From: Theristus sp. LFF4_11
Lineage: Eukaryota; Nematoda; Chromadorea; Monhysterida; Xyalidae
Length of the DNA: 64,000 bases
NCBI GenBank assembly: GCA_030248135.1
Contig: JASANC010002213.1
Coordinates: 1 to 64,000 of the forward strand
Direction: 5' to 3'
A program made the translations under genes and the position numbers. This document shows, piece by piece, positions 36,501 to 48,500 of this stretch (its first letter is position 1; each line of letters begins with the position of its first letter). The notes under the pieces were generated by a model, which was not told the origin of the DNA, did no database searches, and was given only the letters and a program-made list of their open reading frames with translations.

Positions 36501-39500
36501 ATGTGGCGGCGGTGGTCGGTCGCCCGTCTCCGGTTTGCCGGCCGGTTTGTCGCGCGGCAACTCGACGCTCTCGAAAACGATCAACGAATGTCACCCGACC
36601 AGTTTCACGGTGCCGTCGTCGAGGTACGCAGTTTGCGGCGGTATTGGCTGCTCTTAGCAGTGATTGTTCGAAACGGAGTGTAGAAATGAGCGCACTGATG
36701 ATGAGCCTAGTCACGGTTTTTTTCAAGTAATCGATCAATTGAGACTCCGAACAGCTGTCCAATGTTGCAAGACGATTTCTGTTGCATAAATTGCCTGGAA
36801 ATTGTGTCAGTGCCATCATTGCGACCAATTCAAAATGCAGCCAACTAGAATAAAATGTGTTGAACGACTAGCACAATTCAGAGCCAATGTTCGAACCAAA
36901 ACCGACAAAAAACTTTATCAACGTCAGTTCAACGCAGTTTCATTTACCACTCAAGTGCGATCGTGAAACTCAACGCCGATTTCCTCTCGCAGGCCCTCCT
37001 CCATGCATCGGCAGCACTCTCGCAAGAGCCAGAAAAGCGTCAGCGCGCCGCGTTCACCGACGCGTCTCCGACAGAGTCAGTCGCCGAACGGTCACATCAT
37101 CGATCCGGAGGAGCTGCGGCGTTTCTCGCTCGGCTTACCGGCCAACGCCAGTAATGCCTCGAATGCGGACGACCAAGTCGGCGGCAATACGCACCATCAC
37201 CATCGTCGGCACAGCGAGCAGCCGACGCTAAGCGGTCACATCAACCCTCCATCGGTGATCGAGAAAGTCACGATCAGTCAGAATCCGGAACACGAGACGA
37301 ACGCCAAGGAGGAACGAAAAGCGATGCTACCACGATTGCCGAGCAGCGAGCGCGACCCGACGTTGAGGCCGTTGCCGGAGGAGAACGAGGACAGTCCGTC
37401 CAGTAACAACACGTCCAGACGGTCGTCGCGCGATGAGGCGGCGAAACGGACAATTGGCAGACCGAACACGATGCTATGAGCTTATTTGCGAGCAGTTCTG
37501 CCGACGTTTACAGCAAGTTATTTTAAATTACTTTGTTGAGACACTGGCATTTTTTCATGCGTTTGTCCCGATTTTTTGCGCTCTGTTATGAACGTGATTC
37601 GTTTCATTATACCGAGTTTTGATGTTTTGCTGTTTATTGTTGGTGGTTTTAGTTGTGTGCTACCACCGTTTGAAATCAGGGTCATGTGTCATGTGCAAAG
37701 CAAGATTATATTTTTTGCGGATGTTTGTATATCAGAAATCTATGGTAAAATTGTTGAAAAGTGTAAAACATTATTGTTGAGGTGCTGGCGATAATACTGT
37801 TTTCTTCCATGGTGTTCGAGTTCGTCAAGGAAGGAATCAATGTTACATGCAGTTGATCCTTCTTTTGTCACTTATTGGACTTGTATCTTTATTGACAGCC
37901 CCGGTTCGGCCGGATATGTGTAGGCATTGCAATTTTAACGCTCGTCACCACTTTCATTATGAACACTCGCACGGACGTTGGTGCACTAATCAAGGGCACT
38001 TTCGTTGGGACTGCCAGATTCAGCATCAGACCATGTCGCGATCAGATCGAGACAATCATGGCCATATCGTTGCGGCAGTTTCACCATGTTCCAGCAAATC
38101 TCTTCGCCACGGCACGCATGTTGTGTCTTGTACATCAAACCTCACAAATCAAACTCAAACCAACCCTAAAACAAACCATAAGCAAACAGCAGATACCACC
38201 AGCGACGGGCGGAGTCTCGCTCGAAGACGTGCACGAGCATCAGATAGAGCTCGTAGCCCTCGAGTAGCATGAACATAAAGGCACACAGGAAACTGTAGTG
38301 CATCGCTAACGCCACCACGGAACAGACGATCTGGAAGAACTTCGAAACTTTTGTTTCCAGTTCCAAGTTGTCTCAAGATCAGATAGTTTGCATTCAACAA
38401 CGCGAGTAAACACACTGGCACATTTTCAGGATGCGGTGTAACTTGAACCATAAAACACGAGCCACAGAGTCCAAACAAACCAAACAATTGAAGACGCTCT
38501 CAATTAATTAATTAATTGTACTTAAATTGAACCACCTGATGAATTGACATTCAACAGTTATCAGACACCTAACCAACCTCAAACTGTGTTGCTTCAATGC
38601 CAAACAGAAACAACAGTTCCGCAGCCAACAGTGTGAAACAGAGATTCCGATGGATCGTGTTGCGCACGCACCAGAGCTGCCTGAAAAAAGGAAGTGAAAC
38701 TGAAAACACTGGAAACATTTCACAGTCCGCCGTTTTGGCGAACAAAATGAAAAAAAATAAAAACATGCACAAGAATAGCAAAATTTGATTCCGAATCGAA
38801 CCATCGAAAAACCAGTGGCGCACTCACGGAACAACGGTGAAGACGAAAACGCAGACGAGCAGACAACCGGCGGACACGGCGCAGCCGATCCTGGACACAA
38901 ACTCCAGCACCAATTTGTGCACGGTCGACGTGCGCTCGACCAGTTGCCGCCGGTTCAGATCCATCAGAATCGTGAAGCTCGTCAGATGCGAACAGGCGCA
39001 CGCGGAGTGACGCGCGTCGCTGGCGTTCGCCTCGAGCGCACAGCCGTCAGCGCTCCACGAGCTGGAAATGGAGAGAATGGAAATGGAAGGAATGGAAATG
39101 GAAAGAATGGAAATGGAAAGAATGGAAATGGAGAGAATGGAAATGGAGAGAGTTGAAATGGAAAGAATAGAAATGGAAAGAATGGAAATGGAAAGAATGG
39201 AAATGGAAGGAATGGAAATGGAAAGAATAGAAATGGAAAGAATGTAAATGGAAATCGGACTTGACGGGCAATGCGGCGAACTTCTAAGACCTTGCTCGGG
39301 TACTTTCGCTCGACCATTGTTCCAATTTCAATTTTTCTCTGTCGAAACGCAAACAACTCCGATAAAACTTTGAGAACGGCTTGTAATACGAAGACCGTGA
39401 CGCGGGACTTCCGATCGACTGTCGCACACAGTCACACAAACAAGGGACAACAGTTGAACCGGGAGAACGTTGCGGCTGGCACCACAACTACCTGGCCTGG

Positions 39501-42500
39501 CCTAGTAGTGTATGTCGACAGATACTACTGCGAGATAGTGCAAGCGGTGTTCGCCACACCAACACTCAAGACTCAGATTCAACAAATCATCAAATTACAT
39601 ATCACAAAACTTCCACTCAACACCTGTACGCAAGTCTCACCTTCGCTCAGCGTCCCACCAGACGCATCTGACCGTGCTCGCATTGACCTCATCGTCGCCT
39701 CTAATATGCTCGAACACAAACGTCACTGGCTGGCCGGGCGGCAGTGTGACACTCTGCCGGGCGCTGTTGACCGTGGCCGAAACGACCGGACCGTTAACGA
39801 CCGTACGGTTCGGTTGACCGCCGTTTTCTGTATAATTTTTTTAGTTTTTTCTTCAAATCCGTCTCTTTCTGTCTTTAACATTATTTTCCGGATGGGACGG
39901 AAAAATTGTTCGACAGTCTCCGTGCCATCACAGATGCTTGCTTGTATGAGCACGGAAGTGACTGTGTCCAAACAGGCAAACAAACGCAGAATGCCACGAA
40001 GCCGTTCCTTCAAACGGTCAGTTTGAATAATCTTGACACAAACTGTTTCAAAACATCACCCGGTCAATGGATATTATTCCAACTAACAAACACCAACCAG
40101 CACTGGTATCAGCAGGACTAAGCAACGAGCTGAGATCCCGAAATACAACATAGCCGACGCGGAGTGCATCGCGGCCAATCAGAAACGGGTCGTCGAGCGG
40201 GGCGCCACCGGGCGGTGGGCGCTGGTGGCCGGGGCGGACGGACATCGGCGCAATGGTAGGGGACACCGCAGAGCCTGTGCACGTTGTTGAAGATCAATAT
40301 TTTGTACAGTGCAATACAACTCTATAACACACCCAAACTAGCCGATTGGTTGATGCATGTATTCTGTGCATGGATTGCTGCGGAGGCGGAGTTTGATTTG
40401 CATAGAACGCATGCATCACGCGATCACCAACCAATCAGCTAGTTGGATATGTTATAAAGTTAGACTGTGTACGATAAGTTAATTTTTTTTATTGTTGAAA
40501 AACAATACAGGTTTTATAGTGGACAGAGGAAGCTGATTGGCTGTAATCTAATCAATCGTGGTCGATACGAACGATCGCTTAAAGTTGTTCCCAGATCAGC
40601 AACAGAAAAGCAGAAGTATCAAAATCAGTGGTGAACACTAAAACAGACGAACAGTTAGAAAAAGTAATTCACCGGCTAGAAACTGATTTGCTGTGCGATG
40701 TGCATGCAACACGCAACTGATCACAGAGAACGATGCAGAAAACAGCCGCTGAACACAGTTTCATAAAAAGTATTTCCTCAACCCCTCCTTTCACAACCAG
40801 AAACAAACTCTCGTGCTCAAACAAAATCAATAAAAGCCACTTCCAAAAAAAACAACTCAGAAACAAAACGACGGCCACTAACGCAGCACATCCACGTTCG
40901 GCAGTGACATGGACGAATTCAGGCCTCCGATCGAGTCGTGGAACACCACGGGCATGCCAGTGGAGGCCGGCGCAGCAGTGACCGAGAACGGCTGCACGTC
41001 CGGTCGTAGGCCTCGACTCAGCGTTGGGTGATCGTCGATTGGTGGTCGGGGACGATCGGGCGTTACGGGAGCGTTGTCGAAGATTTGCACTTGCATTGCT
41101 GTGAAATGTACGATTTGAGCATCTTTTTGATTTGAAGTTGTCGAAAAGCGCAAGCTTTGTGAAGCATAATTGTCGTTTTTTCCTAGCTTTTCGGCTTAAT
41201 GCGCGCATAGTTTAAAAAAACCAATCACTTTTGTGCTGAGGGGGAAAATTGAAACTTGCTTCAAGTGAACTGAGTCAATTAGACTAGGATATATCCGAGA
41301 AAGTTATAAACTACCGGAACAAGCATGAGACAAATTTCTTTTCGTCTGCAAACCCATTGAGCCGCAGTAGAACCAAAAAAAACTACCTCGGTAATAAAAG
41401 ACAAAAATTCGTGAAAATTAAAAATTGCCATATGAAAAATAAAAACTCATAATAGTATAAAACAAAATGAATAATATGAAAACAAACCAAAATTGTCGAA
41501 GGCCGACTTCGCCTGCGGCTCATTAGTCTCAGCAAGCACTCTGGCCAGCAACTGAGCAGTTTCATCGAGCTCAGCAATCAACCGAGACACGGTGCTCGTT
41601 CGTTCGACCGTCGGCAGATCGGCCCACGCGCGCGCATTCCGATCGCTCAGCAGTTCGTTCGAGGCGTTGCCGAGGAGCTGCAGAAGAAAACGGTGATTTC
41701 TACTGGAAAGGGAATTGCTGGAAACGGTGCTGTTGGTACAGTTAGCACTGCAAACCATAGACAATCGGATCACTGGACTGGCTGCTCTTGAATTTAGCGA
41801 ACTGGTTGATCCAGCTCCTGCGCCATGCAGCCAATCCCGTGCCGTTGGTGTCGGTTCCCGGAAGAAGATCAACAGAGCAAAAAACGCTAAAAGTCCAACA
41901 AACAACAAAAAACCTCTCCTCAACAGACCGCCGTCACTTCGGTGACATATTCCTTCTTGCGTTGCGCATCGCGCCCATCGAGCGAGTTTGCCACGTCCAG
42001 TTCGACCGCATCTAGAACATTGTCCATGATGTCAACGGAGCCCACAATGTCACCGCCGTAGGCTTCCTCTTCCGCTCGCAAGGCGTCCGCCAATTCTTGC
42101 GCCACCTGGCGACTCTGGTCACCAGTTGGCGTCACTAAAACGCTCCGCTGTTTCAACTGATCGACCCACGTATGACGGCACGCCGACAGATCCGGGGCAC
42201 CGTGGTAACGACTTTGTTGCAACTCGCTGTCCAACGTGCACTGCCATGTTGCGGTACCTGAGGTACGCAAGGAATACGGTATATCCACCGGTCTCGACAC
42301 GACTTATTGATAATTCCATGATTATCTGGTACAATCGAAATGTAAATCATGAGCGATCAGTTGATTGGCTACGCTTGAAGTGGGCTCGCTGATTGGTCCA
42401 GCCAGCGCGCCATGCGGCCAATCAGTATGCTAAATTCAAGTGGCAGAGAATGCACAAATTGCCTGAGTCTTGCAGATCAACTAAAGTACAAACACAGTAT

Positions 42501-45500
42501 CACAGCAGCTCATGTGTGCGTGCGTGTTTGTTTGTCAGTGAGACTGCGCAACATCACTGCATTGTGTGTCAAAGAGCACTGTACTCAGACTAGGACTTCA
42601 GGCGACTGTGAGAAATAACCTGAAAAAAAATGAAAACCCACCCCTCAAACTGCCGTGCACGTCGCGCGGGCACGGTTCCTGGACGATCTCGCCCGCGCGT
42701 GCCTCGGGCCACCGAATGTCGCGTGCCTCCGTTGGCGCACAGGTCAACAGCGCTGAGTCGACTGTCGATGTGGACGTGGAGCTCGGCGTGGTCGTGGTTG
42801 AGGTAGTGGTGGTGGTGGTGGTGGTGGTTGAAGTGGACGTCGTCGTCTCGATAGTGACTGGTTGAGTTAACCACCACGGCACGGGAGTGGTCTCAGTCAC
42901 CTGGAGAGTCATCTGGATGGTTTTTTGCAACCATGAGTATCTTCCATTTGGTTATTCACACAAAATTCGAGCGATCTAATTCGATTCGTTTCACTTCAAA
43001 CTATATTGCATCTGAAACCGCAACCAATCAACGGGCAGAGACAAACAACAATAAATTAGCAGCGGTAAGCAGTCGGTTGGGTTATTATCTGGTAAAAAAA
43101 ACCGATTCGTCCCACCAGTGGAGTAGTGGTGGTCGCTCTTGTTGTGTTCGGCGGAGCCCATCTACTGGTCGTCACGAACTCGCTAACGGTTGATGACGTC
43201 GTCGAGGGCAACGTCGGCAATGGTGAACTGCTCGTGGAGCTGCTCGAGGCTGTTGACGTCGTGGTCGGTGGCCAGACGAACGCAGGCGTCGACGGCTGTG
43301 GGCTGCAGAACATTTTTATCTTTTTTTATTCGTTTGTTACAAACATCATCTCGGTGCAGTGTTTGGTATTCTCTACTCTTCTCTACTCTTTGGTATTTTT
43401 TTGTTGTGTGTGTTGGTGATGTGTTGGGTAAATTGTTAGTATTGTGGATTTATTCAAACGTGTCTGGACTAAAATGACGTCATGCGCTTTAAAAAAGCCC
43501 TTTTGTCAAAGTACAGGCACTAAAATTTCAGTTTGGTGCGACTGATTCGACATTCACCATTTGTTTACGGGAAGAAATCGGCTAAACGGAAAGTCTGGTT
43601 TGCTGTGAACGACAAGCGCATGTTTGGCGGCACATGACGTCATTTCAGTGGGACACGTTTAAAAAAGGTCATACTATGATAAGGTGCTCACGGGCTGACG
43701 TTCAGTTGCAAGCAAGGCAAGATACAAGCTGATTTAAAATCAAAAATGCCGAAACTAAAAAACCGCCACATCAAAAAGAAAAAAAACGAAAAAGCCAAAC
43801 TCAAAAAATCAAAAGTCAGACATACGGTTCTTTCACATCAGTCAATTACAGACCAAATCAAATTAGTAAAAAAAGCCAAAAACCTTGAAAGCGCATTAGC
43901 ATCAAACATAAAGCGTGTAATAACAACAGCACACTCCTCTCTATATACAGCTAATTAACCACGTCCGACCTCGAAGGTCGCGTGACGCTGCTCTGCGGAC
44001 GCGTCCGCGTTTGAACGGTGGTCGTCCTTGGCGCCGGCGCAACGGGTGCGACGGTCAGAAACGTCAAATGCGTCTCTTGGTTGTCGTTGTTTCGGTTCGC
44101 GTTTGAACCGTTCGACCGTCCAAACAACGGAACCAATCCGGTTTCGACGTGTAACTCGAACGGCGCAAATCGGCCATTGCCGAGTGGATGCGAAGCGTTC
44201 ATGTAAATGCGTCTGTGTGCACGAGCGGTTGGTGGAAACGGTTGAAGGTTGCGAGAATATGATCATGGTTCACTGTGATAATGATCAATTGGAAAGCAAT
44301 ATGAAGCTTTGCGGGTAAAGGGTAAGAGATTCGGAGGGTACATGCGGGGGAAATGTAAAAACAAAACAAAAACACACACAGCTACACTTCGAATGGCCCA
44401 TTATACCCAAGAAGTGGAGAACCAACTAAATGTAAAAAAGTTTGAAAACTCAAAAGCAACTTCCGAGACCACTGCTTGAATTCGGCAGAAATTTCTAAAT
44501 TTTCTCAGGTCAACAATTGACTAACTAGTAACTACTCAGTTTCCCAAGTTTTACCACAATTTTTGTAGAGAATAAACAAAAAAGTAAAAACCGAAACCAT
44601 AACGAGAACAGCAAACGTGCAGCAACAAATCCAGAAAATCCATTTTCAAAATAAAATTTCAAAAAAACGCACGGTGGAATGTATGTTGTGGTCGTTTCGG
44701 GAATATATGTGATTGGTGGTTGATACGTGACGTTGAAACTTGGCGGCTGTTCTGTGGAGCCAAAAGTTGGGGCAGTCGAGCTGGTGGTCATGGCCCAGTT
44801 TGGGTCAACTAGTGATGGAAACGGACTGGTCTGCGGGCGGCCGTAGAATTCTGAAATTCGAATAAAACACTTCGTGGAAATGTCGGTGATAATCAGTATA
44901 GACCATAGAGCGACCATACGGGAACAAAAACAGACAAAAAAACGAGACCACGGTTTTTAAACCTAAATTTGAAAATGATATACCCAAAAGAATTTACATG
45001 TCAGAATGCACCTTAGAAAAAATTCCCAATTTTTTTCAATTTTCCTTGTTCCACGAAGAAGCTACAAATCCCTGTGTATTTGTATTGAAATTAGTTGCCG
45101 AACTCACTTGCTGAACACAAGATTTTTGCTTATTTTTTTCTCCAAAATTTCGAAAGTAACATTTAGGTAATTCACATATTTTCACTGCCGATAAGTTTTT
45201 TTTTGAAATACACAGTTTTACCTTCAAAGACACCAAATCTCCCCACCAAAAAAAAAACTCACCAATCGGCGCGTACTCGCAGACGTACGGCAGTCGCAGG
45301 AAACAGTCCGTGTTCATCCAGCCGCTGTTTCCCGATTGATCAGCCAGAGGACGGTGCGCGACGCACGGCGACGGAAGTGCTGGGTCGCCCGGTTGCCACG
45401 ACGTCACGGTGGCCGGGTCGATCGAGGTGAGATTGCTGCTGCCGGGACTGCAAACGAGCGGAGCAGGCAAGTGCAGTCGAATTGGAGGTTGGTGCGGCCA

Positions 45501-48500
45501 TCTTGGAACGGGCAAAACTTGGAACAGGCAATCAGCGCCGTTGGTTGGGTGCTTTTGAATTTGGGCGAACTGATTGGTCCTGTCGTCAACGCCCGATGCA
45601 GCCAATCAGCGGGCCTGATTCAATTGCATGAATGCACATGTTATAAATTTTAAGCAGTTTAACTGCAAATGAGAGTGCTGAATTCTGTTTCTGCGCTGCC
45701 GTGACTTTTCGTTCCCGAAAAATGACAACAACACTGTGTCGGCACACAACTGCTGCAGGCCATATTTTAAATGGTGTGTACACTGATTGGTCACCAAACT
45801 AGTTCAGTTTGTCCAGTAAGGTGACACGGTCTTTATAGCGTTACTTAGAAAAGCGCACAAATCACTGCGTACCATTAAAAACGTATTCAAAAATCAAAAA
45901 AATGATAATTCAAAACTCACGCAAACGTCATTGGTGAGCCATCGATCCATCGAAAGCCGTCGGCGTCGCCGGTTCGAAGGCCGATCCAGAAAGACGGCTG
46001 AAAACACAAGAAAAAAATTTTCATTCATTTTTCAATAATCTGCAGTCAAACTGTAAAACGAGCGAGTCGAGCAGGGAAAACCAGTTTTTTTAAACAGTTA
46101 CAACAATCCCTACAGCCGTACTGACCACGCCAGGCACAGTGATCGCTCGCAACAATTGGCCGTACGTTGCGCCATCGTTGATTGGTCCGATGAAGTCTCC
46201 GCCCCGACCCATGCAATCGGTTCGCGCCTCCTCCCAGGTGCGAGCTGTAGTTTTTTCGCTTTTTTTGCGTTCAGATCAAAAACAGAATTTTCAAGGTGTG
46301 GTGAGAAAAATAGGTAATTGCAGAATTTGAACACGACGAGAATTCCGCAGATCTCAAGATCAGGCAGTTCGAGTGAGTGCAATATCCGCCATCCCATCCA
46401 AAATCAGTGAACTCGCGTTTTCTTTCTGTCAGCCAGCCACACGCAACTACAAACCCTGAGATCCTGCTATTTGAAAAAAAAGCAAGTAAAAAACCACAAC
46501 TGCAAAAAAACCGCAAAAACCACTCGTTTCTTTGCGGCGGTTAAAAACGAAAACCGCAAGAAAGCACTCGTTTGCTTCGCGGCGCTCACCAGCCGGCTCG
46601 AACGCGTAACACCGCCCGCCGACGGACGTCTGCCCGTGAAGGCAATGCATCGTTTGTCGGCCGACGCAGCGCACTCGATAGCGGAGATAGTTCGCGGTGC
46701 CCGGTCGACACGGGTTCGTCGGGAACAGCGTGTGCAACGGCGGCAGGTCGCATCCGGTACGCCCTTGGCAGCTGCAAGTAATCAGACGACACATTCGATG
46801 GCAAACTGAATCGTAATCGAAAAGTGGCGTTGTTGCTTTTTGTTGGCGAAAGGGGCTCATCAGTCAGTCTTATTCTGCAGTGCAGCAGTGCACGGCATGA
46901 TACCAGAAGTGTAAGACACCATGAGTAGGTAAGCCAAGCCATGAGCTCATTACTGATGTGGTCATCCATCCCTGTCAGCATTCTGCTCCAGATCGCAGGG
47001 TGAATTGCGGAGAAGTGTTTGGCGTGATCTGCTAAACGGACGGGTACTGGATGAATTGCGACTGCGCCCGCAGAATCGCTTGTAATTTACCAAAATTGTC
47101 GAACCCAAAAAAATTCACCAGATCAAATTTCGAGATGTTTTCCGGATGTTCCATAAAAAAAAGGAACGATACGCGAGGTCGAGGTTCACCAATATGTGAA
47201 AACAAGCAATAAACGGCTTTTTGAAGCCAAGCGTAAATGCATCAAATCCGGTGACAACTGAACAACAACAACAACAACAACAACAATCTTTTCGCAACAT
47301 GCAACACAGCAAAAAGCAAAACGTTTGCCCGACCGTTGTCGCATGAGCGCGAGCGCATGCCCACTGGCGCAGTCCACTTCGGCCGGTTGCTCGGTGACGC
47401 GACACTGCGCGGGCACCTGCTGACTCGGCATGCCGTACAGCGCCAGGTCAAACGCAATCACCTGCGGCGAAGTTCGCAAGAAAAAATAAAACTTGAGAAA
47501 AGGGAACTTCTTGAAATACACAGCAAAACAGTGAAATGGTGTTGGACCTATTGGACCTAATTTCAACTGATTGACTTGTGATTTTCGGTGAAAAGTTACT
47601 TGTTCAAAAAAGTTGTGGTTCATAAAATTTTCGGAGCACTCACTTGCGGCTGCTGGCCCGGCAGGCGCGAGGTGCACGAATGAACGAAACGCTGCGAGGC
47701 GCACGCGGTCAACTCAGTTTGCATCGCTGAACGGAATTTCAGTGCTGATTTACAAAAATCGACCCAACAAAAAACAAACACACGCAGCAAATGAAACGTG
47801 TGCCGCCAAGTGAGTTTTGCGTGCGACACCGACAACGAGCTACACACATGACACAACGGTGGTTTTTTTTAAACACATTCTTGACAAATTCCTCCCCACC
47901 AAACCTGATGTGTTTCGAATAAAAATCAAAATAACAATAAAAACAAATGAATCAGGCAAAAAATTCAGCTTTTCTTCCAAATTCGAGCAGCAACCAAAAA
48001 AACCGAACTAACGCGGCGCGGCCGGATCGAAGCGCTGCTCGCAGAAGTAGCCTGCGTAGCCGCGACGACACTGACACTGGTAGTAGTAGACGCCATCCGG
48101 CTCGGAAGCACTAGCCGGCGGCTGCTCACCGCGCTCGCACAAATAGTAGCTGCGGTCGAGCTCGCAGTTCCGCGCGAACCACTGGTTGTAGTCGGAGGCG
48201 GAGTTCAGCGAGATGCACGCTTCTGGAGGAAAACAACAGTTTGGAAAGCGTTTTGGTGACAGACTGTTGGCTGAACAAGTACACGCAGTTTATTGGAGGT
48301 TTTTTTTGCAAAAGGTGTCGACCAACAACGGTCGCGAACTTTTGAACTTAATGATGAAACTACCGTATTTTTTATCAGTACCAAATGACACAGTGTTTTA
48401 GGTGTCAAGGACATGTTCACGAGCAACGATTATTGATCCGCATCACAGCTAGCGGACGTGGACCAGAATTTTCGCCTTTGTCAACTGAACTTATTTTTGT

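Noticed and set aside
37847..38272. 141-codon plus-strand frame next to the receptor exon at 38177
   Set aside because: It overlaps antisense of a real receptor exon at its right end and has no domain; receptor helix 4 was found instead at 33347-33281.
39062..39260. Repetitive peptides (GNGKNGNGE-type on plus, FPFPFFPF-type on minus) from long frames through the satellite
   Set aside because: They arise from the 15-bp repeat; receptor exon phases join perfectly without it.
43955..44212. Alternative frame of receptor exon 12 rich in Arg (RNRIGSVVWTVERFKRE)
   Set aside because: The phase from exon 11 using donor GTGCGT selects the Thr/Pro-rich frame that fits the mucin-like stalk and joins exon 13.
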